From the NCBI RefSeq assembly GCF_003096555.1, contig NZ_QEKM01000001.1, positions 3,348,001 through 3,412,000 of the forward strand: 64,000 bases of DNA. Direction: 5' to 3'. The notes below the pieces were generated by a model. It did no database searches and was not told the DNA's origin. It saw nothing but the letters and a program-made list of their open reading frames with translations. This stretch comes from Simplicispira sp. 125 (GTDB lineage: Bacteria; Pseudomonadota; Gammaproteobacteria; Burkholderiales; Burkholderiaceae_C). Position numbers and translations under genes: made by a program. Positions within the stretch are counted from its first letter, which is position 1. The number at the start of each line of letters is the position of its first letter. Shown in pieces: positions 1 through 9,138 of the stretch.

Positions 1-131
1 GAGGTGTAAAGCCGCACCACCAGAAACCCCCCGGCGTTGACCGCGCCCGCGTTGAAGGCGAGCAGCAAGCCCAGCCGCCGGTTGCTGGCCACCGTGCGGT
101 GCTGGCCGGTGAGGTGGCGAAATCGCCGCAC
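1..131 (-). CDS. DUF1275 (YoaK-like) membrane protein, N-terminal fragment cut by the window edge
   Basis: Only about the first 43 codons are present. The start is a GTG at 131 reading M-R-R-F-R-H-L-T-G, followed by a stretch with the N-x-G-A-V-N-A-G-G-F motif typical of DUF1275 membrane proteins. The start lies three bases past the glcE stop codon, so the two genes are probably co-transcribed. The family has several membrane segments and no well-defined substrate; function is unknown. The family call rests on a short stretch and is fairly but not fully secure. Confidence 0.7.
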   Translation of the reverse strand, partial: MRRFRHLTGQHRTVASNRRLGLLLAFNAGAVNAGGFLVVRLYT

Positions 132-134
132 GGG

Positions 135-1247
135 CTAGCGCTGCCAGGCCATGCGGCCTGGGTTGAAGATGCCGGCCGGGTCAAAGCTCTGGCGCAAGCG
201 TTCGTGGATGGCTTGCAGCCCGGCGGGTAAAGGATCAAAAAAGGCTGTGGCGCTTTCTCCATCAGCGCTATGCGCTCTGAAAAGTGAAGCGCTGCCGCCT
301 GCCTGGCGGGCGGCGTCGTGTAACGCCTGCGCATGCCCGGGGGCGGCCTGCACCCAGCGCAGCGCGCCGTGCCACTCGACCAGCGGCGGCGCCACGCCGC
401 CGGGCAGCGCCAGCACTGGCGCGGTGGCGGGCAGTGACAGGCGCCACAGATCCAGTCCGGCGCTGGGCCCTGCGGCGAACCAGGGCAAGGCCTGGTCGCG
501 GCAGGCGGCCCAGTCGGCGGCCACGCGGGCGTTGTCCTGGCGCTCGCCGCCCATGCTGCGGCAAGCTGCCTCGACGGCGGCCACGGCGCCGCGCAGGCGC
601 ACGTAAAGCGTGTCCATGCCCGCGTCGTGCACCCAGCAGCTGGCGTTGAGCGGCAGTGGCTGGCCGCCCCAGGCGTGCAGGCGGCGCAGGGCCTCGGTCT
701 GGTCCAGTTCAAAGCGCAGCGTGGCCTCGGCCGGAGCCACGGGCAGCACCTTGAGGCTGACCTCGGTGATCACCCCCAGCGTGCCCCAGGCACCCACCAT
801 GAGGCGCGAAATGTCGTACCCGGCCACGTTCTTCATCACCTGGCCGCCAAACACCAGGTGCTCGGCGCGGCCATTGATCAGTTGCAGGCCGAGGACATAG
901 TCGCGCACCGCGCCCACGCTGGCGCGGGCCGGGCCCGACAGGCCCGCTGCCACCATGCCGCCCACGGTGGCACCCGGGCCGAAATGCGGTGGCTCAAAGG
1001 GCAGGCACTGGTTTTTTTCGGACAGGGCTGCTTCCAGCTCGGCCAGCGGCGTGCCCGCACGCACGGTCACCACCAGCTCGGTGGGCTCGTGGCTGACGAT
1101 GCCTCGCCAGTCCCGGGTGTCCAGCAGCTCACCTGGGGGCAGGGTGCCGTGAAAATCCTTGCTGCCGCCGCCACGGATGTGCAGTGGTGCCTGGCGCGCG
1201 CCTGCGGCGCGCACCTGTTCAATCATGTGGTGAAGGGCGCTTTCCAT
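135..1247 (-). CDS. glcE: Glycolate oxidase FAD-binding subunit GlcE
   Basis: A 370-residue protein of the FAD_binding_4 (PCMH-type) family. With GlcD and GlcF it oxidises glycolate to glyoxylate at the inner face of the membrane. Visible hallmarks are the N-terminal IRGGGSKDF stretch, the flavin-binding segment GATVGGMVAAGLSGPARA near residues 90-107 and the central FGGQVMKNVAGYDISRLM block. These match GlcE rather than the longer GlcD, and the length is usual for GlcE. The start at 1247 gives a normal N-terminus. A DUF1275 gene follows after 3 bases. glcD would be expected upstream but is not here; 287 bp of non-coding sequence lies before this gene instead. Confidence 0.93.
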   Translation of the reverse strand: MESALHHMIEQVRAAGARQAPLHIRGGGSKDFHGTLPPGELLDTRDWRGIVSHEPTELVVTVRAGTPLAELEAALSEKNQCLPFEPPHFGPGATVGGMVAAGLSGPARASVGAVRDYVLGLQLINGRAEHLVFGGQVMKNVAGYDISRLMVGAWGTLGVITEVSLKVLPVAPAEATLRFELDQTEALRRLHAWGGQPLPLNASCWVHDAGMDTLYVRLRGAVAAVEAACRSMGGERQDNARVAADWAACRDQALPWFAAGPSAGLDLWRLSLPATAPVLALPGGVAPPLVEWHGALRWVQAAPGHAQALHDAARQAGGSASLFRAHSADGESATAFFDPLPAGLQAIHERLRQSFDPAGIFNPGRMAWQR

Positions 1248-1367
1248 AGGCTTGGATGGTAAGCCTTGGGGTCTGCCTGTGCGCGGCGGCGCGGTCCTGG
1301 GCTGCGTGAATTTTCTGCACGGGCCATGTGAGCGTTTTCGCCCACAGTCACGCTGTATTTCTTGTAT

Positions 1368-1425
1368 TTGCTACTAATTTAATAGCTATCTGCGCTTGAT
1401 TGGATTGCGCTGGAAGCATATTTTG
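1368..1425. repeat. Comamonadaceae-type imperfect palindromic repeat (copy 1)
   Basis: An AT-rich half (TAATAGCTATCTGCGCTTGA) is followed by an imperfect inverted partner containing GCGCTGG. The same ATAGCT...GCGCTTG pattern recurs near 13978, 16318, 19490 and 22424. I know this palindrome family from Acidovorax and relatives; its function is unknown. This copy lies in the 287-bp gap upstream of glcE and downstream of amtB. Confidence 0.6.
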
Positions 1426-1440
1426 TTCAAATTTTCAGCG

Positions 1441-1468
1441 CAAAAAAAGCCCGCCGTGCGGGCGGGCT
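1441..1468 (-). terminator. Rho-independent terminator after amtB
   Basis: A GC-rich hairpin (AGCCCGCC, short loop, GGCGGGCT) is flanked on the + strand by a run of seven A. On the minus strand this is a stem followed by seven U, placed about 65 bp after the amtB stop codon. Confidence 0.85.
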
Positions 1469-1534
1469 ACAAGCACCTTGGAGTTTTCCGCGCTGTCCTG
1501 CCGTGGCCCCACCAGACACCACGGCAGGGACGCT

Positions 1535-2971
1535 TCAGCGGCTGTAAGCCGTTTCGCCGTGCGAGGTGATGTCCAGGCCTTCGCGTTCGGCTTCTTCGCT
1601 CACGCGCAGGCCCACCAGCATGTCGGCCACCTTGTAGGCCACCAAGGCCACCACGCCGGACCACACGATGGTGACCAGCACGCTCTTGGTCTGGACCCAG
1701 ACCTGGGCGCCCATGGCATAGGTGTCGGGGGTGAGGCCGCCCGTGCCGCCCAGGCTTTGCGAGGCGAACACACCGGTCAGGATGGCGCCCAGAATGCCGC
1801 CCACGCCGTGCACGCCAAACACGTCAAAGGCATCGTCCGCACCCAGCATGCGCTTGAGACCACCCACGCCCCACAGGCAGACGATGCCCGCGATCAGGCC
1901 CATCACGATGGAACCCATGGGGCCCACGAAGCCTGCTGCCGGGGTCACGGCCACCAGCCCGGCCACAGCGCCCGAGGCCGCGCCCAGCATGGAGGCCTTG
2001 CCCTTGTGCAGCGATTCACCCGCCAGCCACGACAGGGTGGCCGCGGCCGTGGCCAGCACGGTGTTGATGAAAGCCAGGCCCGCCACGCCGTTGGCGGCAC
2101 CGGCCGAACCTGCGTTGAAACCGAACCAGCCCACCCACAGGAGCGAGGCGCCCACCATGGTCAGCGTCAGACTGTGCGGGGTCAGCGCTTCCTTGCCGTA
2201 ACCAATGCGCTTGCCCACCAGGTAGGCGCCCACCAGCGCGGCCACACCGGCGTTGATGTGCACCACCGTGCCCCCGGCAAAGTCGAGCGCACCGTCCTTG
2301 GCCAGCAGGCCGCCGCCCCACACCATGTGGGCCATGGGGATGTAGCTGAAGGTGAACCACAGCAGCGAGAAAATCAGCACGGCCGAGAAGCGGATGCGTT
2401 CAGCGAACGAGCCCACGATCAGCGCCACGGTGATGGCGGCAAAGGTGGACTGGAAGGCCACGAACACATATTCCGGAATGGTGGGCAGCAGACCGGAGAG
2501 CGTGTCGGGTGCGATGCCCTTGAGGAACAGCTTGTCCAGCCCGCCGAAGAACCGGCCCTCACCGGTGAATGCCAGGCTGTAGCCGTACAGCGCCCACAGC
2601 ACGCTGATGATGGCAAAGACCACGAACACCTGCACCAGCACCGACAGCATGTTCTTCGAGCGGGCCAGGCCGCCGTAGAACAGCGCCAGGCCGGGGAGGG
2701 TCATCAGGATGACCAGCAGCGTGGAAGTGAGCATCCAGGCGGTATCGCCCGAGTCGAGCTTGGGTGCGGCGGCCGGTGCGGCCGGGGCCACTGCAGCCGC
2801 GGCCACAGGCGCAGCCGGGGCTGGCGCTGTCGCCGTGTCGGTAGCTGCAGCCGGTTCGGCCGGGGCCGCCATGGCGGCGGGTTCGGGAGTGGCAGGTGCC
2901 TGGGCCAGGGCGAGCGGACCGGTGGCCAGCAGGCCCAGCCCTAGCAGGAGGGAGGCAAGCAGTTTTTTCAT
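1535..2971 (-). CDS. amtB: Ammonium transporter AmtB
   Basis: A 478-residue Amt/Rh-family ammonium channel for the inner membrane. A cleavable signal peptide (about residues 1-24) is followed by an unusual Ala/Pro-rich linker to about residue 72, then the 11-helix Amt core with GLALFYGG, the periplasmic FSYIPMAHMVWGGG region and the GGTVVHINAGVAAL pore segment carrying the first pore histidine. The long low-complexity N-terminal extension is common in betaproteobacterial Amt proteins. The gene follows glnK after 32 bp in the same orientation, the classic glnK-amtB pair in which GlnK blocks the channel when nitrogen is plentiful. A terminator follows. Expression is probably from the sigma-54/NtrC promoter upstream of torF. 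Confidence 0.96.
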   Translation of the reverse strand: MKKLLASLLLGLGLLATGPLALAQAPATPEPAAMAAPAEPAAATDTATAPAPAAPVAAAAVAPAAPAAAPKLDSGDTAWMLTSTLLVILMTLPGLALFYGGLARSKNMLSVLVQVFVVFAIISVLWALYGYSLAFTGEGRFFGGLDKLFLKGIAPDTLSGLLPTIPEYVFVAFQSTFAAITVALIVGSFAERIRFSAVLIFSLLWFTFSYIPMAHMVWGGGLLAKDGALDFAGGTVVHINAGVAALVGAYLVGKRIGYGKEALTPHSLTLTMVGASLLWVGWFGFNAGSAGAANGVAGLAFINTVLATAAATLSWLAGESLHKGKASMLGAASGAVAGLVAVTPAAGFVGPMGSIVMGLIAGIVCLWGVGGLKRMLGADDAFDVFGVHGVGGILGAILTGVFASQSLGGTGGLTPDTYAMGAQVWVQTKSVLVTIVWSGVVALVAYKVADMLVGLRVSEEAEREGLDITSHGETAYSR

Positions 2972-3003
2972 GGCAGTTTCTCGCGTTGGGTGGAAGGGGT
3001 GGC

Positions 3004-4087
<1,084 letters not shown>

Positions 4088-4128
4088 GGGTCCTCCGGTC
4101 AGAAAAAAACAAGCGATAGCCTGTCTAC

Positions 4129-4143
4129 GCACAGACCGTGCCA
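4129..4143 (-). promoter_or_regulatory. Sigma-54 (-24/-12) promoter of torF-glnK-amtB
   Basis: The minus strand reads TGGCACGGTCTGTGC. This has the obligatory GG-N10-GC arrangement and a perfect TGGCAC -24 box. It ends about 42 bp upstream of the torF start, leaving room for a transcript start and ribosome site. Confidence 0.8.
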
Positions 4144-4183
4144 GGCCTTTCACCGCTACATTCGCAGGGCGGTACATAGCCTT

Positions 4184-4200
4184 TGCACCGGACTGGTGCA
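4184..4200. promoter_or_regulatory. NtrC binding site
   Basis: TGCACCGGACTGGTGCA is a perfect TGCACC-N5-GGTGCA dyad, the enterobacterial NtrC consensus. It lies about 40 bp upstream of the -24 box, so NtrC could activate the sigma-54 promoter under nitrogen limitation. It also lies about 60 bp from the divergent comM start. Confidence 0.8.
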
Positions 4201-4261
4201 TGGCCACCGGCCATTGCGCCCGCCGCCCGCAAACCGCACTCGTCTGGGGAGAAATACACGC

Positions 4262-5161
4262 ATGAGTCTTGCTTTGGTGCAAAGCCGCGCCCTGCTGGGG
4301 TTGCAGGCGCCGCCTGTCACTGTCGAGGTGCACCTGGCCAATGGCTTGCCCAGCTTCACGCTGGTGGGACTGGCCGAGGTCGAGGTCAAGGAGGCGCGTG
4401 AGCGCGTGCGTTCGGCGTTGCAGAACGCCGGGCTGGAGTTCCCGCACAACAAGCGCATCACCGTGAATTTGGCTCCGGCCGATTTGCCCAAGGACTCGGG
4501 ACGCTTCGATCTGCCCATCGCCCTGGGCATCCTGGCGGCCAGCGGTCAGATCGATGCCGCCCGTCTTGCAGGCTATGAGTTTGCGGGGGAGTTGTCGCTC
4601 TCGGGCGAGCTGCGCCCCGTGCGTGGAGCGCTGGCCACCAGCCTGGCGCTGCGTGCGCTGCCCGCCGGGGTGCGGTTGGTGCTGCCGCCGGGCAGCGCCG
4701 AAGAGGCCGCGCTGGTGCCCGACGCCCAGGTCTGGCGTGCACGCCATCTGCTGGACGTGGTACAGCAGTTTTTGCCGTCCGGCAGCACGGGTGAAGGCCC
4801 GGCGCCCGAGGACAGTGGCTGGACGCGCATGCAGGCTACGCCCCTGCAGACCACGGGTGTCTATGCCGACCTGGCCGATGTCAAAGGCCAGGCCCTGGCC
4901 AAGCGCGCCCTGGAGATCGCAGCCGCGGGCGGCCACAGTCTTTTGTTGATGGGGCCGCCAGGTTCGGGTAAATCCATGCTGGCCCAGCGCTTTGCCGGGG
5001 TGCTACCGGATATGACGGTGGACGAGGCGCTGGAGAGCGCCGCCGTGGCCAGTCTGTGCGGCCGGTTTGCACTGGAGCGCTGGGCCCTGCGCCCCACCGG
5101 CAGCCCGCACCATACGGCGAGTGCGGTGGCTCTGGTGGGTGGTGGCTGTGAATTACAATAA
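4262..5161 (+). pseudogene. comM: comM/yifB (Mg-chelatase-like AAA+ ATPase), 5' half only
   Basis: Encodes the N-terminal 295 codons of ComM, the hexameric helicase for branch migration in natural transformation. Full-length proteins have about 500 residues. Present are the Lon-protease-like N-domain (MSLALVQSRALLGLQAP...), the Walker A GPPGSGKSMLAQR near residue 240, and the segment HHTASAVALVGGG. Codons then change to C-E-L-Q-stop at 5147, where Walker B and the rest should follow. The start at 4262 has GGGGAG about 11 bp upstream. The cut lies where foreign sequence starts; the 3' half is not within the remaining 59 kb. comM is the integration site of AbaR-type islands in Acinetobacter (from memory). 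Confidence 0.93.
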
Positions 5162-5195
5162 TTTTTAAGACTCTACAATATTTAATGCGACCACA
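5147..5195. repeat. Island end: TGTG terminus with two 20-bp-spaced repeats (cluster E1)
   Basis: At the exact point where comM is lost, the sequence starts TGTGAATTACAATAATTTTT. TACAATA occurs at 5154 and again at 5174, 20 bp apart, each in an AT-rich unit ending in GAC. A TGT terminus with spaced repeats is the layout of Tn7-like transposon ends, where TnsB binds sites of about 20 bp; Tn7 itself has GGACAATAAAG next to its end. The copies are only partly alike, so this is a proposal. Confidence 0.55.
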
Positions 5196-5555
5196 AAGGC
5201 TGTGATGCCCGCCCTTCGGCGAGAACGCCGAGTCCCGGATGATCGACATAGCGCAGGGACCGGATCGCGGTGCGGACACGGCCGCAGCATTCGTTGCAGA
5301 ACCGACCTGGGCTTGGCCGCTTCAGGCTGGGTACGGTCGTTCGCCGTTCTAAAGCGAATGTCAGCGACTGCCGGAACCGGTCATTGACCTTCCTCGTGCG
5401 AAGCGATTCCCCTCGCAGCCGACAACTCTCATTCGGCATATGTAGCCAGCCTGGTCGGCTCAAGAGGGAATGACCTTGGTCTTCGTGCAAAACTCCGTCA
5501 CCAATCGTCATACGTCATAACGCCACGCGCCAGTCCAACTGACGAGGAGTTTTCC
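5196..5555. other. Non-coding 360 bp, no gene supported
   Basis: Open frames here are short and look like shadows or debris. I see no convincing ribosome site, tRNA, hairpin terminator or recognised protein. It separates the island end from gajB, which is transcribed toward the end. Confidence 0.5.
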
Positions 5556-7316
5556 TTAGAGTTTGTGCCCCTTGAGCAGGGGGCATTGCGGCCAAAGCGG
5601 ATCGAGGATGAGCGTGTGGACTTTTGCTCGCGTGATGCCGACTCGAAGCACACGTCGGCTTTTGGGATACGGGGCAGGGTCGCCTCGCCAAACGAAAGAT
5701 GATTCGACGGCGGGGCCCGTCCGACGAGCTTCGCGGACGAGGATGACTCCGTCGAACTGCTTGCCCTTGGCCTTGTGGAAGTTCATGACTTGCAAGCCCA
5801 TCGGTGGCTCCACGCCGTCGAGGATTTGCTCCTGTGCGAGAGCCAAGTCGAGGGCGGTGCGGGCGTTGGTGTAGGCGCCGTCGCGAAGCCATTCATCAGA
5901 GAGGGCAGCCGAGATGCGATGTCCCCGACGGAACGCGACCAAGAAGTCCAACTGCGCAGCGACCCGCGTGAGTTCGTCTTGATTGGTCGCCCGCAGCTCA
6001 TGTTTGACCGCGAGCCAGTCCTCGGCGGGATCGCCGCTGAAATCGTTAACTGCCAAGCCTGAAATCAGGCCGCGCAGCGCGTTGGCGATGTTGATGTTCA
6101 GGGCCTTGCCACCCTTGATTTTGTTGGCCTGCTCCAAGAGTTTGGCGACTTCCTTCCGGCCCTGTCCCGTCGCGCGCCTCGCGGCGGCGATCATTTCCAT
6201 GCTGGTGGCGACATCGGCCTCCAATTGGGCGAGATCCTTGGGTTCCAGCAGAAAGGCCGCGAAACGGGCTGACAGCAGCGCTTCGGCCTCGTCGAACAGT
6301 AGCTTGTGCCGAACCGGCCTACCGACGCTGGCCCCCAACGCGTTGAGGGCGTTGGACATCTTCAACGCACTGCGGTTGTTGGTGACCAGTATCGCGATCG
6401 TCTCCACCTTCTTGTCGCTCTGAGCCCGAATTGATTTCAAGAGCTCCCCGAGGGCTCGGCGCAGCAGATGATTCCAGTTCGGCGGTGGCTTCTCGGGGCG
6501 GTAGGCAAGGGCGGATACGCCCTTGTAGGGCGCGCCGCGTGGCTTGGCCGTCAGGATGTCATTGCCGAACGCCAAGATTTCGGAGTCCGGGCTGCGGTGG
6601 TTCTGCGTCCCAAGGTCGATCTCGTGCGGCTTCAACGCCGCCCGGATGGCGATCACGCGCTCCGGGCCGACGCCTGGTAGGTAGTCGAAGATTTGCTGCT
6701 CGAGGTCTGCCAGGCACAGCACCTGCGTGTGTGGCGCGAGCATCTGGATGCACTGCCACGCGTATTGGCCGGTGTCCTGGGCTTCGTCCACGATGATGAT
6801 GGGATGCCGATGGGCGATCGACGCCAAAAGATGCGAGCAGCGCGCCAACAGAGCTGTCGCATTGAGCGCGAACAGATCGAACGCGATCCGCCCCTCTTCT
6901 CGAAACAGCCGCTCACGCTCGACGAGCCACTCGTCCCAGCCATCGTCTTCGTCGCCGAGGCCGCCCGACAGGGCCTTCTCGTCGTGTGGCAGCAAGATCG
7001 AGAGCCTATGCGGTGCCCCAAGCAGGTAGGCGTGGGCTTTGAGGATATCCCAGAAGAACGAATGAAACGTCTGGATGGAGAGCTGCTCCTGTTCGGCTTT
7101 GGTGGACTCGAGCTTGGCGGCATCCAAGATGCGCGCCACTGCCGCCCGCGAGAAGCTCAGGAACAAGGCCGACTGACCCGGAAGCATGCCGTCGCGAATC
7201 CGCTTGACCGCCTTGCGCAGCGCGAGCGTCGTCTTGCCGCTGCCGGGGCCGCCGATGACCAAGACATGGCCCTCGCAAGCCATGACGCTTTCGCGCAGCA
7301 TGCAAGGCTCGTTCAT
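5556..7316 (-). CDS. gajB: UvrD/PcrA-like helicase, Gabija protein GajB
   Basis: A 586-residue superfamily 1 helicase. Walker A is GGPGSGKTTLALRKA (about residues 22-36), motif II is IIIVDEAQDTGQYAW, and late motifs include QVMNFHKAKGKQFDGVIL and RVLRVGITRAKVHTLIL. It is shorter than housekeeping UvrD (about 720), as Gabija GajB usually is. The start at 7316 overlaps the stop of the upstream gajA fragment by 4 bp (ATGA), the coupling seen in gajA-gajB operons. In Gabija, GajA nicks DNA when nucleotides are depleted and GajB acts on the products. Because gajA is truncated, this gene is probably an orphan without antiphage function. Confidence 0.8.
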   Translation of the reverse strand: MNEPCMLRESVMACEGHVLVIGGPGSGKTTLALRKAVKRIRDGMLPGQSALFLSFSRAAVARILDAAKLESTKAEQEQLSIQTFHSFFWDILKAHAYLLGAPHRLSILLPHDEKALSGGLGDEDDGWDEWLVERERLFREEGRIAFDLFALNATALLARCSHLLASIAHRHPIIIVDEAQDTGQYAWQCIQMLAPHTQVLCLADLEQQIFDYLPGVGPERVIAIRAALKPHEIDLGTQNHRSPDSEILAFGNDILTAKPRGAPYKGVSALAYRPEKPPPNWNHLLRRALGELLKSIRAQSDKKVETIAILVTNNRSALKMSNALNALGASVGRPVRHKLLFDEAEALLSARFAAFLLEPKDLAQLEADVATSMEMIAAARRATGQGRKEVAKLLEQANKIKGGKALNINIANALRGLISGLAVNDFSGDPAEDWLAVKHELRATNQDELTRVAAQLDFLVAFRRGHRISAALSDEWLRDGAYTNARTALDLALAQEQILDGVEPPMGLQVMNFHKAKGKQFDGVILVREARRTGPAVESSFVWRGDPAPYPKSRRVLRVGITRAKVHTLILDPLWPQCPLLKGHKL

Positions 7317-7888
7317 GGAGCGGCAGCAGCGGCGGCCGGTTCAGGTGGTGCTCCATCGCCGTCGTCGATCGGGGGTGGAGGTGGGAACAGTGCGAACGCT
7401 GACGCCAGAAACTTCGTCACTGTGGCCGGCAGCTCGTGGAGCTCGCACTCCTCGAACAGGCGCGCCGACCAGCCGGCGCCCTTGTTGCCGCCGAGGGCTT
7501 CTTTGGCGATGGCCTTGACCGCGTCGTCGTTCGGGCGCACATCGGGGATGGCGACGTTGCCGTTCTCATCATTGGCTTTTAGGCCCGACAGGAAGGACCA
7601 CAGCCGATCCACGGGCACCTCCGCCACGACGAGGTCTTCGAAGCCCTTGTAGGCGTGCTCAACATTGATTTCGAAGTTGTCCGCCAGAGCCTGCGCCTGC
7701 TCGGCCTTACGTTTCTTTTTGTAGTCAAGGTCGTAGAAGGCGAAGGTGCGTAGCCCCAGCGTCTTGAAGAACCTTCCGAACTTGGGCATGTTCGACTCGC
7801 CATCAGCGTCGAAGAAAGTCACACCCGCGATGTCCAGCGGCTGCAAGTTGGGATCGCTCTCTTCCATGCGCCTTGCGACGACGGGCAT
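7313..7888 (-). pseudogene. gajA: GajA (OLD-family nuclease) C-terminal TOPRIM fragment
   Basis: About 191 residues. The start reads MPVVARRMEESDP, which in OLD/GajA proteins follows the EGxTE motif of the TOPRIM domain, so the whole ABC ATPase part and the TOPRIM glutamate are missing. Further TOPRIM features remain: VTFFDADGESNMPKF and TFAFYDLDYKKKRK. The C-terminus is Pro/Ala-rich. It overlaps gajB by 4 bp. Upstream of 7888 the sequence switches to an unrelated gene on the other strand, so the 5' part, roughly 1.2 kb in intact genes, has been deleted or replaced. Confidence 0.78.
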
Positions 7889-7893
7889 CCGAC

Positions 7894-8469
7894 ATGGAAC
7901 TTGCCATGCTTGAGTTGTCCGACGCCGATCGACAGTCCGCCGAAAAGGAGTTCACCTTTGGCCCGCTGGCGTTTCAGAACCTCATGAGGATGGCGCCACA
8001 ACCGATGTACGAGGCGCGCTTGAACCAGCTTGATTTCTCCGCAAGCCAGGTTCACAAAACGATGTTTGGCATCGCAGCGGACGCTTCTTTCTTGAAAGGA
8101 GATCGATTGACTGCTTGGGGTCTTGACGCAGCTACGGCTGCGCTGGCGCTGCAGTCAATGAGTTGGCGGTTTCAGCTAGACATGCTGGCTTCGGGGCGCG
8201 CCATCGTGATGCCTGAGATTTGGTATCTGGATGCGATGCAGGCACTATTTTTCGGCCCCGATGATGAGGATGCATTGTCCGAGGCTCTGGGGCGCGTGAA
8301 CGAGATGGGTCAATTTAAGTGGTTGCCAGATACATACGACGCATTGCTGGCGGCGCGCGATCAGTATCACGCCTTGCTTGCCCAACTGGGGCTACATCCA
8401 GCGACTCTCTGGCAGATCGCTGAATGTTCTGATCAAACCCACTCGGCGACCATGCTGAAGGCTGGATGA
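7894..8469 (+). CDS. Hypothetical protein (191 aa)
   Basis: I do not recognise this protein. It reads as a soluble, rather acidic, alpha-helical protein (MELAMLELSDADRQSAEKEF...) with many Met, Trp and Phe residues and no signal peptide. The ATG at 7894 is preferred over an upstream TTG that would overlap the gajA fragment. It begins within a few bases of the gajA break, so it may itself be one flank of the deletion and lack its native 5' end. No ribosome site is obvious. About 200 bp of sequence without a gene follows. Confidence 0.5.
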   Translation: MELAMLELSDADRQSAEKEFTFGPLAFQNLMRMAPQPMYEARLNQLDFSASQVHKTMFGIAADASFLKGDRLTAWGLDAATAALALQSMSWRFQLDMLASGRAIVMPEIWYLDAMQALFFGPDDEDALSEALGRVNEMGQFKWLPDTYDALLAARDQYHALLAQLGLHPATLWQIAECSDQTHSATMLKAG

Positions 8470-8667
8470 GGTCTTCATGTGTCCGAGCAGTGGAGGAACG
8501 GTGTTGAGATGACGGACCCCACTCGCTGAGCACAGCGAGCAATGATTGATCGCCAGAGATTTCGGATGTAGGGCAGAAAAGATATCGTCCACGGGGGCAT
8601 GCTTGCGCAGAGGTCACACTGGGGGCTTGCTTTGTGCCAGATTTTGCTTCCATGATAAGGAGCCGAC

Positions 8668-9039
8668 ATGGAAAGGGACCCAACCAGTTTCACTAGTGTG
8701 CCGAAAGACTTCCCGGTGACTGCGCATATATCAGCCGTTGCAGGCGCTCAGCCCAAGATGGGCCTCATTGAGGAGGGTGGAAAGTTCTATGCCCCGGGCA
8801 CCTCGCCCTCTGAGGTGGTGGCAGCTTTTCTCATGTGCGACGACCTTGCGTCGCAAATGATCCCGTACTGCCAGCGAAAAATCGCGTCCTTCGATGGAGA
8901 CAAGGAGGCGACAGTGAAAGCCGCATTGAAAGGCCTTCAGGCCAAGCGTTGGTGTACCGATGAGCAGTGCGTTTGGATCATGCACAGAGTCGTGGACGAG
9001 TTGAAGTGGTCAGTGGGTGAGCGCACTTGGCGCCTCTGA
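8668..9039 (+). CDS. Hypothetical protein (123 aa)
   Basis: A soluble 123-residue protein with no signal peptide or recognised motif; two Cys and two Trp lie in its C-terminal half (KRWCTDEQCVWIMHRVVDELKW). A good ribosome site (AAGGAG, 8 bp upstream) supports the start. It is the first of a same-strand run of unknown genes (8668-11054) that includes an antitoxin-like gene and a HAD gene, which suggests an accessory toxin-antitoxin or defence neighbourhood. Confidence 0.6.
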   Translation: MERDPTSFTSVPKDFPVTAHISAVAGAQPKMGLIEEGGKFYAPGTSPSEVVAAFLMCDDLASQMIPYCQRKIASFDGDKEATVKAALKGLQAKRWCTDEQCVWIMHRVVDELKWSVGERTWRL

Positions 9040-9138
9040 TGAATCAGGCCCAGATGAATAAACAGGTACACCCCTCACAGAACCTGTCGAGAACCCACGT
9101 ACCGAACATCCACTGCCCTCTGGAGAAAACGCTCGCAC

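Noticed and set aside
1400..2944. 514-codon open frame on the + strand opposite amtB
   Set aside because: It is the shadow of the high-GC amtB gene: His/Gln/Gly-rich, no domains, no ribosome site.
5182..5511. 109-residue minus-strand frame next to the island end
   Set aside because: No family, no ribosome site, and sequence looks like decayed intergenic DNA.
7894..8469. 5' part of gajA continuing across the break
   Set aside because: The gene lies on the opposite strand and contains no ATPase motif.
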